From: an uncultured Saccharospirillaceae bacterium | Lineage (GTDB): Bacteria > Pseudomonadota > Gammaproteobacteria > Pseudomonadales > Oceanobacteraceae | NCBI GenBank assembly: GCA_947503895.1 | Contig: CANNFT010000012.1 | Span: forward strand, 1 to 64,000 | Length of the DNA stretch: 64,000 nt | Direction of reading: 5' to 3' | Shown here: positions 1-8,738 of the stretch, in pieces | How the letters are laid out: the number at the start of each line of letters is the position of its first letter | Position numbering within the stretch: the first letter of the stretch is position 1 | The notes under the pieces: model-generated | Databases searched by the model: none | What the model was told of the DNA's origin: nothing | What the model saw: only the letters and a program-made list of their open reading frames with translations | Made by a program: the position numbers and the translations under genes

Positions 1-264
1 CCAATCCATTAAATGATCGGTTGTTCTTAAAATTCAGGATGCGGGGGCTTGGCTTGTGAAGAGTGAACCAACGACCTAAGGCGGCATTCGATTTCCCATA
101 AAAAAAGCCAATCCATTAAATGATCGGTTGTTCTTAAAATTCAGGATGCGGGGGCTTGGCTTGTGAAGAGTGAACCAACGACCTTGTCTTGCAGCAAACT
201 AAGGCGGTATTCGATTGCCCATAAAAAAAGCCAATCAAATTAATGATTGGCTTTTTTAAAATTC
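1..264 (-). repeat. tRNA-fMet-derived degenerate repeats, left part
   Basis: Two degenerate copies of the 3' part of the neighbouring initiator tRNA, read on the minus strand, with CCA-equivalent positions near 36-38 and 143-145 (mutated to CCT). Each keeps the acceptor 3' strand (run of C) and part of the T arm, lacks the anticodon and D arms, and is followed by terminator-like sequence (AAAAAAAGCC on the plus strand). Both carry the CCAACGACC variant found in the adjacent tRNA at 265-341, not the CCGACGACC form of the second tRNA. The window opens inside a further unit, so the array may continue to the left. No coding sequence is supported here. Confidence 0.85.
223..257 (-). terminator. 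Rho-independent terminator of first tRNA-fMet
   Basis: On the minus strand a stem of AAAAAAGCCAATCA with TGATTGGCTTTTTT encloses a loop of about six bases and ends in a T run, starting eight bases after the tRNA CCA. The flanking A/T runs make it potentially bidirectional. Confidence 0.85.
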
Positions 265-341
<77 letters not shown>

Positions 342-353
342 ACTGATGGGCGA

Positions 354-382
354 ACAATACGGGGATAGGCGCTTTGCGTCAA
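354..382 (-). promoter_or_regulatory. Sigma-70 promoter of tRNA-fMet copy 1
   Basis: On the minus strand TTGACG (377-382), a 17-bp spacer, then TATTGT (354-359). The -10 box lies 12 bases before the tRNA 5' end, and a GC-rich stretch follows it, as in stringently controlled stable-RNA promoters. Confidence 0.85.
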
Positions 383-540
383 GTGAATAATCAGAATAAG
401 TGAAATTAAATCGTATTTTAATCATTTGTTCAGCTGAGGCGTGGTTGAGCTGTTTAAAATTTGGCGAAAATAGCTGAAAAACGCATGTATCAATTTAAAT
501 CATCAATCTCAGCTACTCAGGCCAATGCTTAGCTTCCTTG

Positions 541-1522
541 AAATTCTGGTTGCGGGGGCAGGGATTGTAAAAAGTGAACCGACGACTGGTCGTCTAGGAG
601 GTATCCATAAAAAGCCATATAGATTAATGGTTGTCTTTATTGAAATTCTGGTTTCGGGGGCGTGGCTTGTGAAGAGTGAACCGACGACTGGTCGTCTAGG
701 GGTATCCATAAAAAGCCATATAGATTAATGGTTGTCTTGATTGAAATTCTGGTTTCGGGGGCTTGGCTTGTGAAAAGTGAACCGACGACCTGTCGTCCAT
801 AAAAAAAGCCAATCAGATTAATGGTTGTCTTGATTGAAATTCTGGTTTCGGGGGCAGGGCTTGTGAAAAGTGAACTGACGACCTGTCGTCCATAAAAAAA
901 GCCAAACGTTTACACGATCGGCTTCTCTTGAAATTCTGGTTTCGGGGGCGTGGCTTGTGAAAAGTGAACCGACGATCTGTCGCCCATAAAAGGCCATATA
1001 GATTAACGGTTGTCTTTATTGGAATTCTGGTTTCGGGGGCAGGGCTTGTGAAAAGTGAACCGACGACTGGTCGTCTAAGGGAGTGTCCATAAAAAAAGCC
1101 ATATAGATTAATGGTTGTCTTTATTAGAATTCTGGTTTCGGGGGTGTGGCTTGTGAAAAGTGAACCGACGATTGGTCGTCTAGGGGATATCCATAAAAAG
1201 CCAAACGTTTATGCATTTGGCTTTTCTTGAAATCTAGATTGCGGGGGCATGGCTTGTGAAAAGTGAACCGACGATCTGTCGCCCATAAAAGGCCATATGG
1301 ATTAACGGTTGTCTTTATTGGAATTCTGGTTTCGGGGGTGTGGCTTGTGAAAAGTGAACCGACGACCTGTCGTCTAGGGGAGCGTCCATAAAAAGCCATA
1401 TAGATTAATGGTTGTCTTTATTGAAATTCTGGTTTCGGGGGCGTGGCTTGTGAAAAGTGAACCGACGACCTGTCGTCCATAAAAAAAGCCAATCAGATTA
1501 ATGATTGGCTTTTTTAAAATTC
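541..1522 (-). repeat. Array of ten degenerate tRNA-fMet 3'-half repeats
   Basis: Ten head-to-tail monomers lie between the two tRNA genes. The CCA-equivalent triplets start at 547, 649, 750, 843, 937, 1028, 1133, 1235, 1327 and 1430, a period of 91-105 bp. Each monomer (minus strand) has part of the T arm, an insertion of roughly 8 nt in the T loop (ACTTTTCAC), the acceptor 3' strand, CCA (CTA in the 1235 unit) and a decayed terminator. The anticodon half is missing and is replaced by a short inverted repeat, typically GACGAC-2 nt-GTCGTC. A higher-order period of about 298 bp is visible: units at 937, 1028 and 1133 match those at 1235, 1327 and 1430 in order. All use the CCGACGA form of tRNA copy 2. 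I see no coding potential; short open frames here follow the repeat. Confidence 0.9.
1481..1515 (-). terminator. Rho-independent terminator of second tRNA-fMet
   Basis: Same design as at 223-257: GCCAATCA pairs with TGATTGGC, extended by A and T runs, ending eight bases from the tRNA CCA. This is the intact form from which the terminator remnants in the array appear to derive. Confidence 0.85.
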
Positions 1523-1599
<77 letters not shown>

Positions 1600-1612
1600 T
1601 CAATGGCTGCGC

Positions 1613-1641
1613 ATAATACGCATCTCCCCCATACCTGTCAA
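1613..1641 (-). promoter_or_regulatory. Sigma-70 promoter of tRNA-fMet copy 2
   Basis: On the minus strand a consensus TTGACA (1636-1641), a 17-bp spacer, TATTAT (1613-1618), and a GCGC discriminator typical of stringently controlled stable RNA promoters. It may also drive transcription into the downstream repeat array. Confidence 0.9.
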
Positions 1642-1745
1642 ATCTATTTTTAAAAAACTTCATAAAATCAGAGAATTAGGGGCTTAAGTTCATCAGAATT
1701 GTTTGGTTTGATCTTATGTTGGTGTTCAGATCTTATACATAAAGA

Positions 1746-1768
1746 CAAAAACCAAGCGTGGGCTTGGC
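1746..1768 (-). terminator. Rho-independent terminator after the DUF349 gene
   Basis: On the minus strand CCAAGC, a four-base loop, GCTTGG, then TTTTTG. It lies about 60 bases beyond the stop codon of the DUF349 protein. Confidence 0.7.
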
Positions 1769-1827
1769 TTTTGATATAGGTCGCACGGATCGTACGACCT
1801 GTTGTCAGAGTGATTACCCAGTATTTG

Positions 1828-4605
1828 TTAAAGGCAACGATCGACTGCTGAAAAGAACCGCTCGCTAAGTGGCTCGTATGCAGCATCACCGCCTGTCATA
1901 GCAAACCAAGACAGTTGCAATTGCTGTAATTGCTGGTGGCGAGGAGGCGTGCCTTGGCCCATGCGTTCTTGAAGTAACGCCACTTGCAATGCCATTCGAT
2001 CGGCTTTATCGGCCTCAGGGCTGTCGAGTCCCATCGAGATCTCAAGCTCTAGGCATAAGCGTTTCAACTGCTCTGAGGTAGATGCCTCACTTGCGTGTTG
2101 AATTCGATTCTCGAACAGGGCTTTGGCTTGAGCTGGAATCTTCAGCTCACTGAGAGAGGCTTTTAGTGATTCAGCATCCATTTCTCCGCTTGCTTCCTGC
2201 GCCGCTATTTGCGTGCTTAATATGCGAGCATCTACCCACTGCTGATGAGAAGCGGCGCGTTTTTTACTTTCTATCTCAGACTCAATCGCCAGTGAAATAC
2301 GCTCTAGTTCTCTTGTAATCTTTTCGTGTACTCGCTTCGGCACCTGTAACTCACGATAGCGATTCTGCAACTCGAGCAGTATGGGTCGCTGAGCTTCGGG
2401 CGTCTCAGTATTCAGTAGTGCACTGGCTTCTGAGACAAGTGCTTCTGCTTGTTGGATCGTTTGCTCTATTTCTGACTTGCGCTGAACCTTTTCACTTTCG
2501 CGGCGCGCAAATAGCGCATCACAATGCTGACGGAAAGACTTCCACAATTGGAAATCCTTTCGACCGGCTTGACCCAATGTTTTCCATTGATTTTGCAGCT
2601 TTTTACTGGTTTCGATGGCTTCATTCAGATCTTCTGCGGATAATAACGCTTCTGCTTGATCCACCAGTGCTTGCTTTTCAGCGCTATTGCGTTCGTACTC
2701 TTCCGTTAATTTTGCACGTATTTGCCCAAGAACATGATTGAATTGCTCTTGCAAAGGTTTATGGTCTTTTCGATCAACGGGAGAATAAGCACGCCATTCT
2801 TCTTTAGCGGCATCCATCAGTACTTGGATGGCTTTCCAGTCAGCGTTTAGCCAATCATTTTGAGTGTAAAAATCATCAAGCTGCTGGCAAAGCGATAAGC
2901 GTTTCTCTTTATTGGCTGCTCGAATCGCACCCAGTTGATTGAAGTGTTCACGACATGGCTCATATGCGGTATCGGAGGCAGCTTTGAATCGTACCCATAG
3001 TTCCTGTGAAACTTTGGGGTCACCACTGCCGAGTGACTTCCACTCATCTTGTAACGCATGAATGGCTTCTGCAACACGGTCAGCGGGCAAGTCTGAATGA
3101 ATCAGGGCTTCCATTTTCTCGCAAAGCGTTTCCATTTTTGGCGTCGTCGCGAAGCCTTTCCAGTCCATTAGCTCTTTTAATTGACCTGCCAAAAGGTGCA
3201 TTTGACCTTGGAAAGACTTGGCTTTTCCAGACGGTATGGCGGCCAAATAACTTTGCAGTTGTTGTTGTAGCTTTTTAGCTTCTTTAATGTGGCCTGCCGC
3301 AATAGACTCTTCAAAAATCTTAAGGTTTGACTCAATCTTTTTGATTTTATCTTTTTCATTTTGTTTGTTGTTGTCCAATGCGGCATCGATCAGCCCAATC
3401 CATTGAACAAGGTCATTCACAATATTGGGCTTAACAATGTCAGACGGCCAGCTAATGGCGCGTTGTATCTGCTCGGCGGATTTTTTTAGCTTCAGTAAAT
3501 CAGAATGATTAGTTTGGCTCAGGTTTTGACAAAAACCCTTTAGCTGATCAATGTTTTCTTGTTTGTTAACGATCAGATGAGCGGTTTGCTCCATTTGCAC
3601 CAATTTTTTGAGTTCGTCATCGTACTCTTTTTGGTCTGCTTTGCTGGGCTTATTCAGTTGTGTCGCTTGGCTCCAACGTTGTTGCTGCGTTTTCACTAAC
3701 GCGTTCAATGCCGAAGGATCAGCTTTACCTTGTTGTCGGATTTGATCAATGGCTGCATGTAGCTCTAGCAAAACGGCACGTTGCTCGACTTCTGCGGATG
3801 CTTTGTCGGCCGCGGCCTGTGCGAGTCGATCGGCCTCTGCTTTGTTCACCTCAAGCGTCTCATCACAAACCTTGATGGCTGCTTCAAAATTGAGGTTTTG
3901 TTCTGAAGACGGTGAGGGCTGGGTTTCCCACTGTTGCTTTAAGTGTAATAACTGACCGCCATAATTGGGGTTGAAGCTGCTTTTGGACAATTGAACGGCT
4001 TGATCAATGAGGCGTTGAATATTCGCTTGGCGTTCAGCTTCTTTTGCTGCTGCAGCTTCAATGACATCTAATTTCTGGCGCGCTAATTTTACCAGCGTTT
4101 TATCTTTGCCTTTAAATTGGCGAGCAATCGTATTGAGTAGGGCTGCATCCTCAATGCGCTCGGAGGCTAAATGACGTGCCTTCGGGCTAGGGCTGCTAAG
4201 GATGAAATCAAACAAGGCCTGCTCACTGGCAATTTGTTTGAGTGCCATTTGACGCAAGGTTTCATCGTCTGCGTAGGTGGCAATTTGCATCAAAGTTTCT
4301 GAATCTTGTAGGGTTTGCACTTTGTTCAGTTGTGCATCTTTTTGGTCAGAGCCTAACACCAGCATCAGAAATTGTGACAGAGCCTGCGACTGAATGTCTG
4401 CTTGTGACACATTGAAAAATGAAACGAGATCAGCCGGCTGCTTCAAGCGTTGAATCGCTTTTATCCGCACGCTGTGCTCGGCATCGGTCTGCGCTAAGCT
4501 GAGTAGGACAGCTTGGTCGTCCAGTGAATCCAAAGCCTGTAAACGAACTTCGGCTTTGGCATGTTGCCACTTGGGTTTGAAAAACTTCTGAATCAGTGCC
4601 GCCAT
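1828..4605 (-). CDS. DUF349 domain-containing protein
   Basis: A 925-residue, Gln/Lys/Glu-rich, predicted mostly alpha-helical cytoplasmic protein. The first ~150 residues look like short HEAT-type helical repeats (ALDSLDDQAVLLSLAQTD and similar). After a long coiled-coil region come several DUF349 modules with the W-K-x-x-G / F / F pattern: around residues 520-555 (EWKSLGSGDPKVSQELW), 600-640 (EEWRAYSPVDRKDHKP) and 665-705 (QWKTLGQAGRKDF). DUF349 proteins of this length occur beside tRNA or housekeeping genes in gammaproteobacteria, and their biochemical role is not established. The gene stands alone on the minus strand with its own terminator. The start follows a weak AGG; no signal peptide is visible. 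Confidence 0.85.
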   Translation of the reverse strand: MAALIQKFFKPKWQHAKAEVRLQALDSLDDQAVLLSLAQTDAEHSVRIKAIQRLKQPADLVSFFNVSQADIQSQALSQFLMLVLGSDQKDAQLNKVQTLQDSETLMQIATYADDETLRQMALKQIASEQALFDFILSSPSPKARHLASERIEDAALLNTIARQFKGKDKTLVKLARQKLDVIEAAAAKEAERQANIQRLIDQAVQLSKSSFNPNYGGQLLHLKQQWETQPSPSSEQNLNFEAAIKVCDETLEVNKAEADRLAQAAADKASAEVEQRAVLLELHAAIDQIRQQGKADPSALNALVKTQQQRWSQATQLNKPSKADQKEYDDELKKLVQMEQTAHLIVNKQENIDQLKGFCQNLSQTNHSDLLKLKKSAEQIQRAISWPSDIVKPNIVNDLVQWIGLIDAALDNNKQNEKDKIKKIESNLKIFEESIAAGHIKEAKKLQQQLQSYLAAIPSGKAKSFQGQMHLLAGQLKELMDWKGFATTPKMETLCEKMEALIHSDLPADRVAEAIHALQDEWKSLGSGDPKVSQELWVRFKAASDTAYEPCREHFNQLGAIRAANKEKRLSLCQQLDDFYTQNDWLNADWKAIQVLMDAAKEEWRAYSPVDRKDHKPLQEQFNHVLGQIRAKLTEEYERNSAEKQALVDQAEALLSAEDLNEAIETSKKLQNQWKTLGQAGRKDFQLWKSFRQHCDALFARRESEKVQRKSEIEQTIQQAEALVSEASALLNTETPEAQRPILLELQNRYRELQVPKRVHEKITRELERISLAIESEIESKKRAASHQQWVDARILSTQIAAQEASGEMDAESLKASLSELKIPAQAKALFENRIQHASEASTSEQLKRLCLELEISMGLDSPEADKADRMALQVALLQERMGQGTPPRHQQLQQLQLSWFAMTGGDAAYEPLSERFFSAVDRCL

Positions 4606-4962
4606 GTATTATTTTACCTATTCCTGGCTATGGAAATGCCCAAGGTTAATAAAGCGGAATGACGAAGGGCTGAAATCTAAAGTGATGTCGCTAACCCGGC
4701 TGTAATTACTCGCCATTCCAACCTCTAAACCGTCTGACAAGGCTGTAACAGGTCGACCATTCTACCCGTGCGGCGTTGTCAGGCAAGGGGGGAACCGCGT
4801 TCGTGATCATTGAGTCGCCTAGATTGTGGTCAATACGGCCTGAATATACCCTCAATCATTCATTTGGGAGGCCAGCAAACGTGCTGGATAGCTGGCAATT
4901 TCCGAGCGCTTGTATGACAATCCCACTACTTAAAGTAAAACAACAATAAAAATCGCTTTGCT
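4606..4962. other. Intergenic region, divergent promoters
   Basis: About 357 bp between the divergent DUF349 and hydrolase genes. It contains a small hairpin (CCAGCA-loop-TGCTGG near 4873) and no convincing promoter boxes, RNA gene or coding frame. Confidence 0.4.
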
Positions 4963-6123
4963 ATGAATACTCATCCCTTGAACGTCGCTCGACTCGATAA
5001 AATATTGACTCATGGCCGCTTGACTCGCGCTGTCATGACGCTGCTGTTCGTGCTGTTTTTTTCCGGTTGCACATACATGGGCACAACAACAGTGCCCTAT
5101 GCTCAGTTAGCGCAAACTTACATCAATGGCGAAAGCCAGTATATGGAGCTGGATGGTGTCACCATTCACTACCGAGTTGAGGGCCAAGGGCCGCCGCTGC
5201 TGTTGCTGCACGGAGTGGCTTCTTCGCTGCACACATGGGATGCATGGGTGGAGCAGTTGAAAGGCCAGTATCGAGTTATTCGATTGGATTTGCCTGGGTT
5301 TGGTATGACAGGGCCAGATCAATCGGCCCCTGACTATGAGGCAGATTATATGGTGGACAAGCTGAACCGCTTCACCGAACGTCTCGGCATTCAGAAGTTC
5401 TTTCTCGTCGGTAACTCACTCGGTGGATATTATGCTTGGAACTACGCGGCGCAGCACCCAGATAAACTCTATAAATTAGTTTTGATGAACTCAGCGGGTT
5501 ACCCTCAAGATATGCCATTTTGGATTGGTTTTGCCTCTTGGCCGGTGGTGAATTGGGTCACGCCTTATATGATGCCTAAACCAGTAGTGAACTGGACGCT
5601 AAAATCAGCTTATGCTGACCCTGATAAAATCTCTGAGGAGAGCTTTCAGCGCTACTTTGATTTAACGCTGCGTCAAGGAAATCGTGCATCCTACATTAAG
5701 CATTTCATGAGTATTCGTGAAAAGGCGGATGATCAAACCGTAGCGGATCGTGTTAAGCATGTCATGACTCCAACACTCCTGATGTGGGGAGAGATGGATG
5801 AATGGATCCCCTTGGACGTGATGCAAAAGTTCCACCGGGATCTGCCAGACAGTGAGTACATTGTGTACGAAGGCGTAGGCCATCTTCCGATGGAAGAGCT
5901 ACCGGTGCAATCTGCCCGCGATGCTGATCACTTCTTTATGTCAGAATTACAAGCCAAGCAATTACATCCGCAAGAGGTATCGATTAAATATTACTCAGGA
6001 AATGCAGGGCAGACCGACCAGGCTACGGGTAGTGCTCCGAGTGCTACGCAGAATGAAGCCTCTCATTCGTCACAGACGCCTACGACCCTCACCAGCGAAG
6101 ATTACTTTAACTTGGCTGAGTAA
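4963..6123 (+). CDS. Alpha/beta-fold hydrolase, putative lipoprotein
   Basis: A 386-residue serine hydrolase of the alpha/beta superfamily. A hydrophobic segment ending in a lipobox-like LFFSGC (Cys36) suggests export and lipid anchoring; an alternative start at Met25 would give a normal-length signal peptide. Oxyanion motif HGVASS is at about 83-88, the nucleophile elbow GNSLGG has Ser152, and the likely acid and base are Asp279 (MDEWIPLD) and His307 (GVGHLP). The cap region is Trp/Pro rich. The last ~50 residues are Ser/Thr/Gln rich and look disordered. The substrate is unknown; esterase, lipase and epoxide-hydrolase-like activity are all possible. Phe at -3 of the lipobox is atypical, so lipidation is an inference. 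Confidence 0.8.
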   Translation: MNTHPLNVARLDKILTHGRLTRAVMTLLFVLFFSGCTYMGTTTVPYAQLAQTYINGESQYMELDGVTIHYRVEGQGPPLLLLHGVASSLHTWDAWVEQLKGQYRVIRLDLPGFGMTGPDQSAPDYEADYMVDKLNRFTERLGIQKFFLVGNSLGGYYAWNYAAQHPDKLYKLVLMNSAGYPQDMPFWIGFASWPVVNWVTPYMMPKPVVNWTLKSAYADPDKISEESFQRYFDLTLRQGNRASYIKHFMSIREKADDQTVADRVKHVMTPTLLMWGEMDEWIPLDVMQKFHRDLPDSEYIVYEGVGHLPMEELPVQSARDADHFFMSELQAKQLHPQEVSIKYYSGNAGQTDQATGSAPSATQNEASHSSQTPTTLTSEDYFNLAE

Positions 6124-6269
6124 GTGCGAATAGTGCACGATGTAGACAGTGAGTCATGACTTCATGGGTTTAGATGCGCGAAAGTGCGCGCATCTTACGT
6201 TCCGGTTTTCCACATTACCGATGAATCCGTTACAATCCCTTCTTTTATGCAAGCGCGCTTATTCCTCCC

Positions 6270-7700
6270 ATGACTGAATCAATTTTTTGGTATGACTTCG
6301 AAACCTTTGGTGTGAGTCCTATTTGGGATAGGCCCTGCCAGTTTGCCGGTATACGAACCGATTTAGATCTCAATATTATCGGTGAGCCTGAAATGTTTTA
6401 CTGCAAGCTCGCGGACGATTATTTGCCTCATCCCGCCGCGTGCCTAATTACAGGCATTACCCCTCAGTTATGCCAAGCCGATGGTTACCCAGAAGTAGAG
6501 TTTATAAAGCGAATCAACCAATTATTCAGTGAGCCAGACACCTGCGTCGCAGGTTACAACAGTATCCGTTTTGATGATGAGGTGACTCGAAATACGCTAT
6601 ATCGAAATTTCTACGATCCTTATCAACGGGAATGGCAGAACGGTAATAGCCGTTGGGATATCTTAGATATGGTACGTACTGCGTATGCATTGCGACCAGA
6701 AGGCATCGAGTGGCCAGTGGGTGAAGATGGAAAAGTCAGCTTTCGATTGGAGTTATTAACGAAAGCGAATGGCATTGAGCATGCGCATGCACACGATGCT
6801 ATGTCAGACGTATATGCCACCATTGCAATGGCTAAGCTCATTAAGGAAAAACAACCAAAACTCTACGATTATTTATTTAATTTGCGAAAAAAAGACGCAG
6901 TGGCAACGCACTTAGATGTCATTAACAAACGCCCCGTGTTGCACGTTTCCGGTATGATTCCCACTGAGCGCGGTTGTATGACGGTCATGGTGCCGCTTGC
7001 ATATGATGCAAAAAATAAAAACGCTGTAATTTGTTATGACTTAACGGCAGATCCAGCTCCGTTATTTGAATTGTCAGTGGAGGAAATACAGCAGCGCTTG
7101 TTTACTCCACAGGCCGAATTGCCAGAAGGTGTATCAAGGCTGCCATTAAAATCCATTCACATTAATAAATGCCCTGTGGTGGCACCCGCTAAAATGGTCA
7201 CGCCTGAAGTAGCTGAACGCTGGCAGCTTAATGGCGCTCAAATTCGTGAGCATCTAAGCATCATTCGACAAGGTCCCGACCTGACGCAAAAACTTCAGCA
7301 AGTCATGCAACGCAACTACGATCAAAATCCAACAGACCCTGATGCCATGTTGTACACGGGTGGCTTTTTTGGTCCTTCTGATAAACGTGCAATGGAAGAT
7401 ATTCGAAATGCACCTCCAGAAGCTTTATCGGAAATGAATCCAGCGTTTCAGGATCGCCGGTTAGAGGAAATGTTCTTTCGGTTCCGCGCCCGCAACTATC
7501 CAGAAAGCTTAACTGGAGAAGAGTACGACCGTTGGGAGCAGTTTCGCTATGCCCGACTCATTAATGGTGAAGCGGGGAAAGCCCTCACTTTCCAGCAATT
7601 TGCACAGGCTATTAATGAAGCAGCCCAAAGTGCGGATGAATCCCAGCGGCATTTATTAGAAGACTTAGGCTTGTACGCCGAATCCATATATCCCTGCTAA
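6270..7700 (+). CDS. sbcB: Exodeoxyribonuclease I
   Basis: A 476-residue DnaQ-fold 3'-5' single-strand DNA exonuclease, essentially the length of E. coli SbcB. The ExoI motif WYDFETFG gives metal ligands Asp9 and Glu11; the ExoIII motif AHDAMSDVYATIAMAK gives His175 and Asp180. The C-terminal SH3-like and helical domains match the family (FRFRARNYPESL and WEQFRYARL near residues 410-430). The enzyme acts in mismatch repair and recombination, trimming 3' ends and cooperating with SSB. The gene is transcribed alone, with a hairpin just after the stop. No missing residues are seen. Confidence 0.97.
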   Translation: MTESIFWYDFETFGVSPIWDRPCQFAGIRTDLDLNIIGEPEMFYCKLADDYLPHPAACLITGITPQLCQADGYPEVEFIKRINQLFSEPDTCVAGYNSIRFDDEVTRNTLYRNFYDPYQREWQNGNSRWDILDMVRTAYALRPEGIEWPVGEDGKVSFRLELLTKANGIEHAHAHDAMSDVYATIAMAKLIKEKQPKLYDYLFNLRKKDAVATHLDVINKRPVLHVSGMIPTERGCMTVMVPLAYDAKNKNAVICYDLTADPAPLFELSVEEIQQRLFTPQAELPEGVSRLPLKSIHINKCPVVAPAKMVTPEVAERWQLNGAQIREHLSIIRQGPDLTQKLQQVMQRNYDQNPTDPDAMLYTGGFFGPSDKRAMEDIRNAPPEALSEMNPAFQDRRLEEMFFRFRARNYPESLTGEEYDRWEQFRYARLINGEAGKALTFQQFAQAINEAAQSADESQRHLLEDLGLYAESIYPC

Positions 7701-7704
7701 ACGA

Positions 7705-7730
7705 CACAGTGTCGAACTTTCGGCACTGTG
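7705..7730 (+). terminator. Hairpin at the end of sbcB
   Basis: CACAGTGTCG pairs with CGGCACTGTG (one U-G pair) around a six-base loop, starting four bases after the stop. No T tract follows, so it may act as an mRNA 3'-end stabiliser or weak terminator. Confidence 0.45.
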
Positions 7731-7886
7731 CTCTATATGGCGTAAGCTTCTAAGCCGAGCGCTATAAATTCCGAACCCTTATATGCCATATCTCACTCAA
7801 TCAAACGCAGTGAACTAGAGTTTTAGTAGCAGATATTATTTTTGTTGCCTGCTATTCATCCTTATATTTGATTGTAGGTACCCTAC

Positions 7887-8738
7887 ATGGATGTCAGTGA
7901 TTCCAGAAAACGCCGTACCGCTATTCTTAACACACTGACGATTCCGGCAGCATCACCCACTGGTCAGCGCTTAATTGAGCTAGCACTGGATGATGATATT
8001 GATCTGTCCTCACTGGCGCAGGCGATCCAAAGTGAGCCGGGTATCACGGCTCGCATTATTGGGCTCGCAAATTCAGCTTTTTTCTCCGCACCGTGTGTCA
8101 TCCATACCGTCGAGGAAGCCACGGTCAAAGTGCTGGGGCTGCAAATGGTTCGCAGTTTGGTTATGGGGATGATATCTGGCGCTACTTTTGATACATCAAA
8201 GTGTGAAAAATTTTCTATCACGCACTATTGGTGTCGTGCCTTGGCAGTTGCGCAAGCTGCCGCTATGTTTGCGAAACAGGTGAAAGGTGTTGATGCAAGT
8301 GCAGTGTACCTAGCCGGTTTACTGCACAGCATGGGACAGTTGCTACAAGTGCATCATTTCCCGCAAGATATGAGCGACGTTATTCAATCAACGGAAGACA
8401 TGACATTATCCGAAAGTTTAGCTTACGAGCGGAATGCCTTAGGGTTTGATTCGTCGGAGGCAGGCTCGTGGGTAGCAAAACGATGGAAGTTACCTGATGA
8501 AACCATTCAAACCCTTGCCCATTACCACCAAGTCAATTATTTAGGGGATCATTGGAAAGTTGTACGAATAGTTGGATTTGTAGCACGATTTTTTCGTGGC
8601 TGTCCTAAAGAAGAGGTCATCGGTTTAGCGGGACTATTGGATTATGATCCAGATGCTGCAATGGCATTATTGGAGTCGTTTTCAAGCATTGAGGACTCTG
8701 TAGGTGTACTTGCAGAACATATGGTGTCACATGAATAA
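7887..8738 (+). CDS. HDOD domain protein
   Basis: A 283-residue cytoplasmic protein consisting of one HDOD domain (residues ~15-215), a relative of HD phosphohydrolases that usually lacks catalytic metal ligands. Family features visible are the early IPAASPTGQRLIELA segment, SEPGITARIIGLANSAFF and the AVYLAGLLHSMGQLL helix. HDOD proteins act in signalling, often next to or fused with c-di-GMP or two-component modules. Its stop overlaps the start of the hybrid sensor kinase downstream by eight bases, so the two are almost certainly co-translated and may work in one pathway. No enzymatic role can be assigned. Confidence 0.88.
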   Translation: MDVSDSRKRRTAILNTLTIPAASPTGQRLIELALDDDIDLSSLAQAIQSEPGITARIIGLANSAFFSAPCVIHTVEEATVKVLGLQMVRSLVMGMISGATFDTSKCEKFSITHYWCRALAVAQAAAMFAKQVKGVDASAVYLAGLLHSMGQLLQVHHFPQDMSDVIQSTEDMTLSESLAYERNALGFDSSEAGSWVAKRWKLPDETIQTLAHYHQVNYLGDHWKVVRIVGFVARFFRGCPKEEVIGLAGLLDYDPDAAMALLESFSSIEDSVGVLAEHMVSHE

